A stretch of 43,756 nucleotides of DNA from Candidatus Woesebacteria bacterium GW2011_GWB1_33_38 (GCA_000990005.1 LBPF01000010.1:1-43756), one strand, 5' to 3'; shown: positions 1 to 8,705, counted from the stretch's first letter. Made by a program: numbers and translations. Notes: generated by a model not told the origin, from the sequence alone.

Positions 1-84
1 AGAAAATTTACAGAAATTACTTCAGAAGATCAAAAACAACTCCTCAAAAACACCAAACTTCTATCTTTTATTCAGGGCACTTAA
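1..84 (+). CDS. C-terminal fragment of an unidentified CDS running in from the left edge
   Basis: Open frame from base 1 to TAA at 82-84 (RKFTEITSEDQKQLLKNTKLLSFIQGT*); too short to assign. Confidence 0.35.
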   Translation, partial: RKFTEITSEDQKQLLKNTKLLSFIQGT

Positions 85-197
85 TTGGCGAAGTCAGGAT
101 TTTTCTAACTTTACCAGATTCGTAATACTCTTTTCCTCGTTTATATACATCAACACTTGATATATCAAGAGCTAATGCGACTGAATATTTTTGGGAG

Positions 198-824
198 TTA
201 TTTATCAAAGTAGTTTTTGTAAATATTAATAATTTCCCCAGTTTCATCATCACGATCTGGATATTGAGCAATGGCCCTGCCCTTACTTTCAATTGTTTTG
301 GGGAAATCGGATTGTTTTTCGTTTTGTTTTAAAATCCTTTTCCCTACAAGCTCCACCGAAAAATGGTGATTGTCACCATAATCAAATGTCATATCTAGTT
401 TTGGGTGCTTTCCAAAATCAAAATAATATATTTTTACTTTATCTGTGTGAATATATGGGTGAGGATCATCCTCCCAATATGGTGCAAACCAAGAATAATG
501 ATCATCTCCAAAAGAAAATCCATGCATGTGATCATTAAACCAATTCATAGATTTAATAATTGTTTTTGCTAATTGATTAAAACTTTGTCTTCCATGGATT
601 TCAATCATTCTTGTAATTCTTTTTGGGTAATCGAAATGTACTAAAAATGTAAATATATTATTTGTAGGATTATTGTATTTGGAAAAAAGAGGAGTCAAAA
701 CTTTTTGATAATCTTTGTATTCTTTCAAAAACTCCCTGAGTTGATCAGGATGACGACCAATTGATATTGCTTTATTAATACCTCTTAAATAGTTTCTGTC
801 GTTAAACAAAATAAGATCTCTCAT
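198..824 (-). CDS. Hypothetical protein, possibly pRiA4b ORF-3-like
   Basis: ORF 198-887; start probably internal (MRDLILFND) because the track start overlaps hicB. C-terminal FDYGDNHHFSVELV...FPKTIESKGRAIAQYPD resembles the pRiA4b ORF-3 pattern. Confidence 0.55.
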   Translation of the reverse strand: MRDLILFNDRNYLRGINKAISIGRHPDQLREFLKEYKDYQKVLTPLFSKYNNPTNNIFTFLVHFDYPKRITRMIEIHGRQSFNQLAKTIIKSMNWFNDHMHGFSFGDDHYSWFAPYWEDDPHPYIHTDKVKIYYFDFGKHPKLDMTFDYGDNHHFSVELVGKRILKQNEKQSDFPKTIESKGRAIAQYPDRDDETGEIINIYKNYFDK

Positions 825-882
825 CTTGAGAGTATAATACCACCAATAACAACGTTTGTAATTATCTGATATGATTTGCTTA

Positions 883-1145
883 TGCAAACAAAAGTATTAG
901 ATTATAGAGTAATAGTTGAACCAGAAAATTATCCTAATGGGGACAAGGTTTATAATGCTTATTGCCCCACTCTTGGTATTGCAGATTATGGAGATACCAT
1001 AGAAGAAGCTTTATCTAGTTTAAAAGATGGAATTGAACTTGCTGTTGAATCATTGGCTAAAGAAAAAGCCGAAATACCGTCTGATAACATCACTGATCAA
1101 ATTGTTACACAAACACAAGTTCAATTTCCAATTGCTTTTGCTTAA
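883..1145 (+). CDS. hicB: HicB-like antitoxin
   Basis: YNAYCPTLGIADYGDTIEEALSSLKDGIELAVESL is HicB-like; ATG at 883 lies 6 nt after TGATATGAT. Confidence 0.8.
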
Positions 1146-1148
1146 AAT

Positions 1149-1364
1149 ATGCCCAAACTGCCAAGGAATATTAAACCAAAAATCTTGTTGAGGTGTCTAA
1201 AATCAAAAGGTTTTATTGAAATTGGGGAAAAAGGATCGCACGTCAGATTAAAACACAAGGATGGCAGATGGACACAAGTTGCAGTTCATGCAAAACCAAT
1301 TCCACGAGGAACTTTAAGAAAAATATTAAATCAATCCAAAATTGATATTAGAGATCTGATTTAA
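1149..1364 (+). CDS. hicA: HicA-like mRNA interferase toxin
   Basis: KGFIEIGEKGSHVRLKHKDGR...VAVHAKPIPRGTLRKIL typical HicA; directly follows hicB. Confidence 0.85.
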   Translation: MPKLPRNIKPKILLRCLKSKGFIEIGEKGSHVRLKHKDGRWTQVAVHAKPIPRGTLRKILNQSKIDIRDLI

Positions 1365-1560
1365 TTCAAGAACATCTCCCTCTTTTTGTTGTTTTCCACC
1401 TTCTAAAATTTGATTTCAATTTATGGAGTGAATTTAATTAGAAAGTTTGCATCTGTTTGACAAGGGTTTATCCCGAAGAAGTCATGCAAACAATTACTTT
1501 GGACAAGCAAAGAAGAATTGAATTTCTATAAAAACATAAATTTCTGATATAATTTTATTT

Positions 1561-1944
1561 ATGTCTAAATCTGCCAAAATCAAGGCTAAAATATATTATG
1601 ATGACTGGCGAAAGGAAAAAACATATTCTCCAGCGTTAAAGAAAAATATAAACATCACGCTCAAGGGATGGAGGCACATAACAGGAGACGATCAGTATAA
1701 GAAAAGGGTTTTTAATGACGTTTATAGAAGATTAAAACTACTACCTTCTGCAAAATTTATTATCAAAAAATCATCTACCATCCAAAGCGTCAGAGTTAAA
1801 AATAGCATTAAATATTTTGCTTTAGAAGCGGTTGTACCTGTCAAAATAAATAAATCCAAAACTTTACGTATTGTTAAGGTAATAATTCAGGAAGATAAAA
1901 TTGGAAATTTAGTATTCCTATCTGTGATGGATAAAAAAAGCTGA
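1561..1944 (+). CDS. Small basic protein, possibly a BECR-fold (Barnase-EndoU-ColicinE5-RelE-like) nuclease
   Basis: 127 aa; ITLKGWRHIT and C-terminal beta pattern are suggestive only. Extended -10 TGATATAAT at 1545-1553. Confidence 0.4.
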   Translation: MSKSAKIKAKIYYDDWRKEKTYSPALKKNINITLKGWRHITGDDQYKKRVFNDVYRRLKLLPSAKFIIKKSSTIQSVRVKNSIKYFALEAVVPVKINKSKTLRIVKVIIQEDKIGNLVFLSVMDKKS

Positions 1945-2012
1945 ACGCCTCACACTTAGGTCAATAAATTGACGTTAGCGTCATAAAGAGTAAAAACTCT
2001 TTCGTTCAGCAA
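1933..2012 (-). ncRNA. Candidate structured minus-strand RNA ending in a U-tract
   Basis: Outer stem GCTGAACG (1940-1947)/CGTTCAGC (2003-2010), inner hairpin AAAGAGT-AAAA-ACTCTTT (1985-2002), alternative hairpins GTCAA-TAAA-TTGAC and GACG-TTAG-CGTC; minus strand runs into TTTTTTT; upstream TTGACA-17-TATCAT. Confidence 0.45.
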
Positions 2013-2032
2013 AACTATGATATTATAAACAT

Positions 2033-2158
2033 ATGCATATGTCAAGATTAACAAAAAAAATTAGTTTAATTCTTCTTTCTTCTCTCTTAATTCTTAATTC
2101 AGCAGCTATGTCACTGCTAGCTGCCGAGCTCACCACCCCCACATCAAGTTGGTCCTAA
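2033..2158 (+). CDS. 41-aa leaderless mini-ORF, truncated copy of the VirB6-like signal peptide
   Basis: MHMSRLTKKISLILLSSLLILNSAAMSLLAAELTTPTSSWS*; shares the TSSW nucleotide block with 3127-3294 and the virB6 5' end. Confidence 0.5.
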   Translation: MHMSRLTKKISLILLSSLLILNSAAMSLLAAELTTPTSSWS

Positions 2159-2189
2159 ATTGCAATTTTAAATCTGCTATACTTTTTTC

Positions 2190-2654
2190 ATGCCTGCCAA
2201 AGTAAATAAAGTTTATATTGAAAACAGTGTTTATATTAAAGAATTTGACAAATGGATCAATAAAAAGAAGTTTATTCATAACAAACAATCTCTTCCCCCG
2301 TTTTTTAAAGAAAGAGATATTTGGTGGGCATCAATCGGAATAAATGTTGGCTTCGAAGAGGATGGAAAAAATGACAACTTCGTTCGACCTGTTTTGATTG
2401 TTAAAAAATTTAACAATGAGATATTCTTAGGTGTCCCTTTAAGCACAAAGTTAAAAGATAATAAATATTATATTCAGATATCTGTTACAGATAAAACGGT
2501 TTCAGCCTTAATTTCCCAACTTAGAGTTCTTAGTTCAAGAAGAATTTGGAATAAACTAGCTGAGCTCGACAAGGGAGATTATTCGATAGTCTTAACAGAA
2601 ATTAAAAACCTTTTTATTTTGCCCTTCCTGCCTAAGCAAGAAGGTCGTGGCTAG
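2190..2654 (+). CDS. MazF/PemK-like toxin, copy 1
   Basis: FFKERDIWWASIGINVGFEEDGK...RPVLIVKKFNNEIFLGVPLSTKLK...SQLRVLSSRRIWNKLAELD is MazF/PemK-like. Confidence 0.75.
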   Translation: MPAKVNKVYIENSVYIKEFDKWINKKKFIHNKQSLPPFFKERDIWWASIGINVGFEEDGKNDNFVRPVLIVKKFNNEIFLGVPLSTKLKDNKYYIQISVTDKTVSALISQLRVLSSRRIWNKLAELDKGDYSIVLTEIKNLFILPFLPKQEGRG

Positions 2655-2734
2655 TGCCAATTTGATTACTATGTTATTATAAATATACGCATTTGTCAAG
2701 ATAATTAATAATTAAGAATTAACAGTTAAGAAAT

Positions 2735-3117
2735 ATGCAAACACAAAATAACAAAAAAAAGATATAAAACAGAGAACTTTTGAATTTTCTTTAAAAATTA
2801 TTCAATTTATTTCTAAGTTACCAAATCAAAAAATTTATTGGTCGTTAGGAGATCAATTGTTACGCTCCGGAACAAGTATTGGTGCCAATATCATCGAAGG
2901 GCAAGGATCTTCTTCAAAAAAGGAATTTATTAATTTTATTAGAATTGCATTCAAAAGTGCAAAAGAAACAGAATATTGGTTGAAATTATTTAAGGAATCT
3001 AAATTAACTACCAATTCAGGACTTGATATCTTGGTTCAGGAATCCATAGAAATTACTAATATCCTAAATTCAAGTATACTAACCTTGAATGGTCAAATAA
3101 AAGTTAAGAAAGAATAA
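2735..3117 (+). pseudogene. Four-helix-bundle (23S rRNA IVP-like) protein split by a -1 frameshift in an A8 run
   Basis: Frame 2752-3117 encodes QKKDIKQRTFEFSLKIIQFISKLPNQKIYWSLGDQLLRSGTSIGANIIEGQ...; ATG at 2735 is out of frame, and one extra A in 2753-2760 restores it. Confidence 0.6.
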
Positions 3118-3126
3118 ATAATAAAT

Positions 3127-3294
3127 ATGCAAAAACAAAACGATATAAAAAGGTCTATAAATATTAAATTAAGTTTTGTTAAGAAGTTTGTTTTAATTCT
3201 TCTTTTTTCTTTCTTAATTCTTAATTCAGCAGTCATGCCGTTGCTGGCTGCTGAACCCCCCACCTCCACATCAAGTTGGTATAACCAAACATAA
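3127..3294 (+). CDS. 55-aa mini-ORF, second truncated VirB6-like leader copy
   Basis: MQKQNDIKRSINIKLSFVKKFVLILLFSFLILNSAVMPLLAAEPPTSTSSWYNQT*. Confidence 0.5.
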   Translation: MQKQNDIKRSINIKLSFVKKFVLILLFSFLILNSAVMPLLAAEPPTSTSSWYNQT

Positions 3295-3314
3295 ATTTCT
3301 GCTATACTTTTCTC

Positions 3315-3758
3315 ATGCCTGCCATAATAAATATTCATATTAAGAATTTCGATGGTTGGATAGAAAAGAAAAAAGAATATCACTTTCAAGAAAAACCTTC
3401 TCCAATGTTTAAAGAAAGAGATATTTGGTGGGTTTCAATTGGAATTAATATTGGATACGAAGAAGATGGAAAACATGACAAATTTTTAAGACCTGTATTG
3501 GTACTTAAAAAGTTTAATCGGGATTTGTTCTTGGGAGTACCAATGAGTACTAAAATTAAAAATAATCCCTATTATATAAAAGTAACAATAGCAGATAAAA
3601 CAGTTTCGGCTTTAATTTCTCAAATTAGAGTTTTTAGTGCTAAAAGAATCCAAGATAAATTGGCTGAACTAGATACAAACGATTTTAAAAATGTGAAAGA
3701 TGAAGTAATTAAGATGGTTTCTTTCTCCTCTCTGCCTAAGCAAAGAGGCCGTGGCTAG
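3315..3758 (+). CDS. MazF/PemK-like toxin, copy 2
   Basis: Paralogue of 2190-2654: FKERDIWWVSIGINIGYEEDGKHDKFLRPVLVLKKFNRDLFLGVPMSTK. Confidence 0.75.
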   Translation: MPAIINIHIKNFDGWIEKKKEYHFQEKPSPMFKERDIWWVSIGINIGYEEDGKHDKFLRPVLVLKKFNRDLFLGVPMSTKIKNNPYYIKVTIADKTVSALISQIRVFSAKRIQDKLAELDTNDFKNVKDEVIKMVSFSSLPKQRGRG

Positions 3759-3814
3759 TGCCAATTTGTGTTATGTTACAATAAATATATGAGCTTGTCA
3801 ATTAAAATATAAAT

Positions 3815-5443
3815 ATGAAAAAACTTGCCCTAATTATTCTTTCATTTGTTTTGTTTATTAATTCCCTTGCCTTGCCCTTAACCGCCCTTGCTGCCCCAAA
3901 TCCACCACCCCCCACCCCCACTTCAGCCCCCACCACCTCCACATCAAGTTGGTATGATCAAGATCCGTTTATGTGGTATTTAAAAGTTTTTGATTATAAA
4001 ACCTCTCCTGCATCAGAAATTTTTGGAGAAAGATATACAGCAGCACAGGTTCAATGGATTTTATATTCTGTGGGATGGGGAATAATTAATTTAGTTCCCG
4101 GAAATCCAGAAGCAATGGTTTGTCTGATAAATAAAGAGCCAACTGGAACTTGTCTTGATATAGTATTAAACACATTAAAAGAATTATTGAATCCATTAGC
4201 AACTAATTTAGATTCTAATACTGCTTATAAAAATCCACTCATTAATAGCATATTAAATAATCAGATATCTGGAGTCATATATGTAAAAGGAATATTAAGT
4301 AAATTTAGTTTAGTTAAAACAATAAATGCACAAGGTTATGGGTTTAATACTGGCGCTAATGCAGTACAAAAATTGTGGATAGCCACAAGAAACCTTAGTT
4401 ATACATTAATTGTTTTAGCTGTAATTGTTATGTCTTTTATGATTATGTTTCGAGTTAAAATTTCTCCTCAGATTGTGATTTCAGTTCAGTCGGCCTTACC
4501 GAATGTGATTTTTACAATAGTACTTATTACTTTTTCTTACGCTATAGCTGGTTTTGCTATTGATTTGATGTATGTGGTTATTGGATTAATTTCTCAGCTA
4601 CTTATTGCAAGCGGATTAACAAATTTATCTTTTGCTGATATGTTTGGTAGTCTTAATACTTCTTATGTTGGCGGAATGTTTTATCTTATGTATGCATATT
4701 GGGTAGCTTTTATGTATACAGCGGGTGTAGCTTTTTTTTCAAATTTAGCATCATTTATTTTAGGTATATTGATTTTTATCTTTTCTATAATTGCCATACT
4801 TGCAATTATATTCTGGTCAATAAAAATAATTTATGTTTTACTTAAAAACTTTGCTTTAATAATGCTTACAATTGCCATGGGTCCATTAGAAATTTTGGCA
4901 GGAGCTTTCACAGGTAAATTATCATTTGGTGGATGGTTTAGAAAACTACTTTCTTATTTAGCAGTATATCCTGTGATGGGTTTATTATTATTCTTTTCAT
5001 TTTTCTTTTTGTTCCAAGGTGGAAATGCTGATTCAAAATTTGCGTCCAGTGTATTTGGCAATCCGGCATATAATTATATAGGTAATAACACGTGGAGACC
5101 TCCTTTTTCTGGTTTCGCATTAGCAGACGATATTTTATGGGTAGTGGTTAGTTTTGTGGTATTTAGCAACATAACTAAAGCCTCAGAAATTATTCAGGCC
5201 GCAATCGCCGGCAAACCATTTGCTTATGGTAGCGCAATCGGTGAAGCACAAGCTCCAATTGCTGGTGGAAGTTTATATGGGCTCGGAAGAATTGCCGAAA
5301 ATAAATGGCCAGAACCAGTTAGATGGATTATGAGCAAAACCAAGAAAGGGGTTCGTCCTGTACCAGATGGGTGGGCTGACCTTGCTGATAGCATTAATAG
5401 GCCAATACAAACTGTTTCTGGAATTTTTAAAGGCAAGGGGTAA
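3815..5443 (+). CDS. VirB6/TrbL-like secreted polytopic membrane protein of a type IV secretion locus
   Basis: Signal peptide, Pro/Thr linker, many TM segments; linked to PrgI and VirB4 genes. Confidence 0.6.
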   Translation: MKKLALIILSFVLFINSLALPLTALAAPNPPPPTPTSAPTTSTSSWYDQDPFMWYLKVFDYKTSPASEIFGERYTAAQVQWILYSVGWGIINLVPGNPEAMVCLINKEPTGTCLDIVLNTLKELLNPLATNLDSNTAYKNPLINSILNNQISGVIYVKGILSKFSLVKTINAQGYGFNTGANAVQKLWIATRNLSYTLIVLAVIVMSFMIMFRVKISPQIVISVQSALPNVIFTIVLITFSYAIAGFAIDLMYVVIGLISQLLIASGLTNLSFADMFGSLNTSYVGGMFYLMYAYWVAFMYTAGVAFFSNLASFILGILIFIFSIIAILAIIFWSIKIIYVLLKNFALIMLTIAMGPLEILAGAFTGKLSFGGWFRKLLSYLAVYPVMGLLLFFSFFFLFQGGNADSKFASSVFGNPAYNYIGNNTWRPPFSGFALADDILWVVVSFVVFSNITKASEIIQAAIAGKPFAYGSAIGEAQAPIAGGSLYGLGRIAENKWPEPVRWIMSKTKKGVRPVPDGWADLADSINRPIQTVSGIFKGKG

Positions 5444-5466
5444 TCAACAACAACTTAAACTCAAGT

Positions 5467-7611
5467 TTATCTTTCGAATAATTGATCGTAATAATCTGGA
5501 AGTTTAAGTTTTACTCCAGAATTAGCCAAGGCTTCATTGGCCACACTGAAAATTCTATCTATCAAACGACGGTCTTTTTCTCTTTTTTCTTTACCTCGCT
5601 CTACAGTCGAAACAGATGGAGCCTTTTCCCATTCCTCCCATTGTGGTAAAGACTGTAAACCAACCAAAAAGTTTTCCACTATCTGAACTTTATGATTACG
5701 TACCGCTTCATCTTTTTCATCTTTAGTTTTTCCTCTCATTTTTCCTTCAAATACAATAGATGCTCGCGTTCCAACATCTAACATCTTCCAAAATTTATTC
5801 CACCAGTGAAGGTCTATAAAATTTTTAGGATTATGATTAGTTTCAGAAATTATCATATGTGCCCTATCTGTACCCCCAAACATAAAACCAGCCAGCCACA
5901 AAGATTTAAAGGCCTCATTGTGAAAACCTCCAACGGGAATTTCTAACAGATCTGCTTCTTCTTTTGAAATTGTCAAATCTTCTGTAAATGTTACCCAGGG
6001 TAAATCACCCAATCTAACTGCTTTTTCAGCTTCATAACTAGTACCTTTTATATTTTCAGCAGGTAATCCCCACCATCGCTCCATCAATGAACGTTCTCCA
6101 TTTTCTGTCTTCATTGTTGTATGTCTCAAAAAATCAACCATAAATTTTGAGTAACTTTCCCGAGAATGAAGAAACGCTGTAGGTGGCATATAATCTCTAC
6201 TTTTTCTTCTACTTTTTCCAGCATAAACGTCGGGGTGGGTTAGTTTCCCAAAATCTGAGGCTGCAGGAGCATTTTCAAAAACAATATCCAATCCATCAAA
6301 CGGATCCATAGAATCACCTTTAGGCGATGTTTTTAATAATTCCAAACCTTCTTGATCTGCCAAAAGGAAAAGTCTAAACATTCTAAAACCAATTCTTCTA
6401 GCAGTTTCAGCTTCAACTTTATTGATATAATCAGATCCTTCTCCTCCTCCTAAGAATTTCTCAATAGCTTTGTTTAATTCATTTTCAACATAAGTATCAC
6501 TTTCTGCAAAAATATTTTTCATTGTTAAATGGCCTCTAGTTTTTGCTTTTCGTTCATTTGATAAAGTATCTTTGGTACGATTTCCGCCAACTTGAGTTTC
6601 TTGTTCCCAATTATCAGGTTCCCCAATCCATTGTTTTATAACAGAAGGATTTGTCCCCTCTGGGAATAAAAATTGTTTCCAGCCGGGTGATGTCATTAAT
6701 TCACTTTTAAACCTTGAAGGTTTTTCTGATAGTGCAGCAACATAATAAAGACGCATTGCAGTTTCCACTTTGTCACCTAAGGATTTTAGTTTAACTTTTG
6801 TAATAGTTTCTGTTGCAGCACCTTCAACGCTTTTTTGATTAAAAATAATTCCCAATCCTTCAGCAGAAAGTACATTTCCAAAATAATGACCTTCTGTCAA
6901 TTTTTGTAGAGCATAAGCAAATGTTACATGATGTCCATATGTTTGCATCATTAAATGTCTTGCTAACACTTCATCTCTTATGTCTGCAAATTCTTTACTT
7001 AACCTTACCCGTTCTACAGGTTTACCTAAATACACATATTCCTGAAAACCCATGCGATATCGTGGATTGGTCATATTACCCAACTTATCTAGGTCAAAAC
7101 TTTCAAGATCTGGCGTAGATATAGTAAACTTAGCAACTCCAAAGCCATCAACATGGTTTGAAAATACAAAATCGTCTTGATAACATTCTGCGGGTATACC
7201 ACCCCCTTCTCTTTCCTCTCTTATTTTTTCTTTATCTTTAACTGTAAGAGGTCTAACAAGTTCTTTTTTTATTAAAACATCTTTTGGAATACTTAAAACT
7301 ATAGACCTGTCTTGTAGTGTATCCGAACGGTGGGCCACCTGATATCTGTTATCTGGTTCACCGTTGCTATTAAATGTTTCTTCTCTTAATTCCAACGCTC
7401 TTATAACAGTTCTTACTGACTCAGGATTAGGATGTCTTGCCATAACAGCCTCAATAGATCTACCTAAATCATACTCGGATCCACCCCGTCGATTTCTTTC
7501 AAAAGCTTCTCTTTCTTCAGCTTCTTTTACAGGATCACCGCCACCACCATCAACTGCATAGTCAGGTCTGAAACCACCCATCTCGCCAGGAAATTTATTT
7601 TCTGAATCCAT
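5467..7611 (-). CDS. 714-aa soluble hypothetical protein
   Basis: Long intact ORF with no motif recognised; opposite orientation inside the secretion locus. Confidence 0.7.
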   Translation of the reverse strand: MDSENKFPGEMGGFRPDYAVDGGGGDPVKEAEEREAFERNRRGGSEYDLGRSIEAVMARHPNPESVRTVIRALELREETFNSNGEPDNRYQVAHRSDTLQDRSIVLSIPKDVLIKKELVRPLTVKDKEKIREEREGGGIPAECYQDDFVFSNHVDGFGVAKFTISTPDLESFDLDKLGNMTNPRYRMGFQEYVYLGKPVERVRLSKEFADIRDEVLARHLMMQTYGHHVTFAYALQKLTEGHYFGNVLSAEGLGIIFNQKSVEGAATETITKVKLKSLGDKVETAMRLYYVAALSEKPSRFKSELMTSPGWKQFLFPEGTNPSVIKQWIGEPDNWEQETQVGGNRTKDTLSNERKAKTRGHLTMKNIFAESDTYVENELNKAIEKFLGGGEGSDYINKVEAETARRIGFRMFRLFLLADQEGLELLKTSPKGDSMDPFDGLDIVFENAPAASDFGKLTHPDVYAGKSRRKSRDYMPPTAFLHSRESYSKFMVDFLRHTTMKTENGERSLMERWWGLPAENIKGTSYEAEKAVRLGDLPWVTFTEDLTISKEEADLLEIPVGGFHNEAFKSLWLAGFMFGGTDRAHMIISETNHNPKNFIDLHWWNKFWKMLDVGTRASIVFEGKMRGKTKDEKDEAVRNHKVQIVENFLVGLQSLPQWEEWEKAPSVSTVERGKEKREKDRRLIDRIFSVANEALANSGVKLKLPDYYDQLFER

Positions 7612-7701
7612 ATGCTTATATTATATACTCAAATTGTTGCAAATTGCATGCAAATTAAGAATTAAGGGTTAAAAATTAAAAGCTAAGAATCCGTTTGGGG
7701 A

Positions 7702-7729
7702 TTGACTTTTTGGCCAAATTAAATATAAT
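7702..7729 (+). promoter_or_regulatory. Promoter TTGACT-16-TATAAT
   Basis: TTGACT 7702-7707, TATAAT 7724-7729; no CDS starts nearby downstream. Confidence 0.5.
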
Positions 7730-7735
7730 AACAAT

Positions 7736-7792
7736 TACAAATTGCCTTTTAAAGGCACCTGAGGACCTCGCAAGAGGTCCGTTTCGTTTATT
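7736..7792 (+). ncRNA. Candidate short non-coding RNA with GNRA-capped terminal hairpin
   Basis: Downstream of the promoter: TGCCTTTTAAAGGCA then GGACCTC-GCAA-GAGGTCC (7763-7780) followed by GTTTCGTTTATT. Confidence 0.4.
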
Positions 7793-7799
7793 AGGCCAA

Positions 7800-7895
7800 T
7801 TATGTGTTTTTCAATATTCTTGATTTACCTTCAATTTCTGATTTTAATTTATGCCAAGATTCATAGTCTTTTAGGTAATTTGGAGCCTTGGGCAT
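7800..7895 (-). pseudogene. Truncated N-terminus resembling the local MazF/PemK-like family
   Basis: MPKAPNYLKDYESWHKLKSEIEGKSRILKNT* resembles the N-terminal F-x-W-xx-K-K part of the two intact copies; lacks the KERDIWW core. Confidence 0.35.
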
Positions 7896-8027
7896 ACTTC
7901 AAAATTATAGCAAACTGGGGGGCAAAGAGGAATTAGGAGAAAACAAGGAGATACAAATTAGGAGAAAACATGGGAATTAGAAAAGGGTGGGATGAAAAAC
8001 TACTTTTTTGAGACTTTGGGGGAATTT

Positions 8028-8390
8028 CTACTTTACGAATCTTGTATTTCCTTTTTTAATTACAATTAAACTTTTCTGATTTTGAATTAATTTTTTCAAG
8101 TTTTTGTCTAAAAATTGCTTCAATACAAAATTAACACTTTCAGGTGTTTGATTTTCAAGTCTTAAAACAATAATTCCTGTGCTACTTGATTCTTTTTGAT
8201 GATAAATTTCACCAAAGTCCAAATCAAAAGTAATTATTATTCTTTTCTCTTTTTTAGCTAATTTTATTATTTCTATGTCTTCTAAATAACCTAATCCTTC
8301 TTCTGTTATGCTCTTTGAATGATACCCACGCTGGTTTAGAAATCTTGAGGATATTGGAGATAAATTAGCATCAAGCAGAAATTTTATCAT
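8028..8390 (-). CDS. DUF5615-family PIN-like toxin
   Basis: MIKFLLDANLSPISSRFLNQRGYHSKSITEEGLGYLEDIEIIKLAKKEKRIIITFDLDFGEI. Confidence 0.8.
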   Translation of the reverse strand: MIKFLLDANLSPISSRFLNQRGYHSKSITEEGLGYLEDIEIIKLAKKEKRIIITFDLDFGEIYHQKESSSTGIIVLRLENQTPESVNFVLKQFLDKNLKKLIQNQKSLIVIKKGNTRFVK

Positions 8391-8402
8391 GAAATGTGAA
8401 CA

Positions 8403-8639
8403 TCATGCAAAACTAAATTTAATATTATTTGGAACAATTTCTTCTCTTTCAACAATTCCTTGTGCAAAATCAAGAGAAGCCTTAATATCTTCTTTTTTTA
8501 GAACTGGATAAGCTTTAATTATTTTGTCCATTGTGTAACCATTTTTGATTAAATTAAGAATTGTTGCTACAGCAATTCTAGTCCCATCAATTGTGGGCTT
8601 ACCAACATTTATTCGTACATCTGTTTTTATTTTTACCAT
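8403..8639 (-). CDS. DUF433-family antitoxin
   Basis: GKPTIDGTRIAVATILNLIKNGYTMDKIIKAYPVLKKEDIKASLDFA; TGATATAAT 6 nt upstream of ATG. Confidence 0.85.
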   Translation of the reverse strand: MVKIKTDVRINVGKPTIDGTRIAVATILNLIKNGYTMDKIIKAYPVLKKEDIKASLDFAQGIVEREEIVPNNIKFSFA

Positions 8640-8690
8640 AAATTTATTATATCATCAAAGTACAAACTTTTGTTTGTTTAAGGAAAAATT

Positions 8691-8699
8691 TGATATAAT
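8691..8699 (+). promoter_or_regulatory. Extended -10 TGATATAAT for the tRNA-like RNA
   Basis: Six nt upstream of GGAGCG at 8706, same geometry as start codons elsewhere in the window. Confidence 0.6.
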
Positions 8700-8705
8700 T
8701 TGGAA

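Noticed and set aside
293-538. ORF of 81 aa on + strand
   Set aside because: Antisense to the better supported 198-824 minus CDS.
1940-2010. Integron attC site
   Set aside because: GCTGAAC...GTTCAGC deviates from RYYYAAC/GTTRRRY at the third Y/R position, there is no second site and no IntI in the window.
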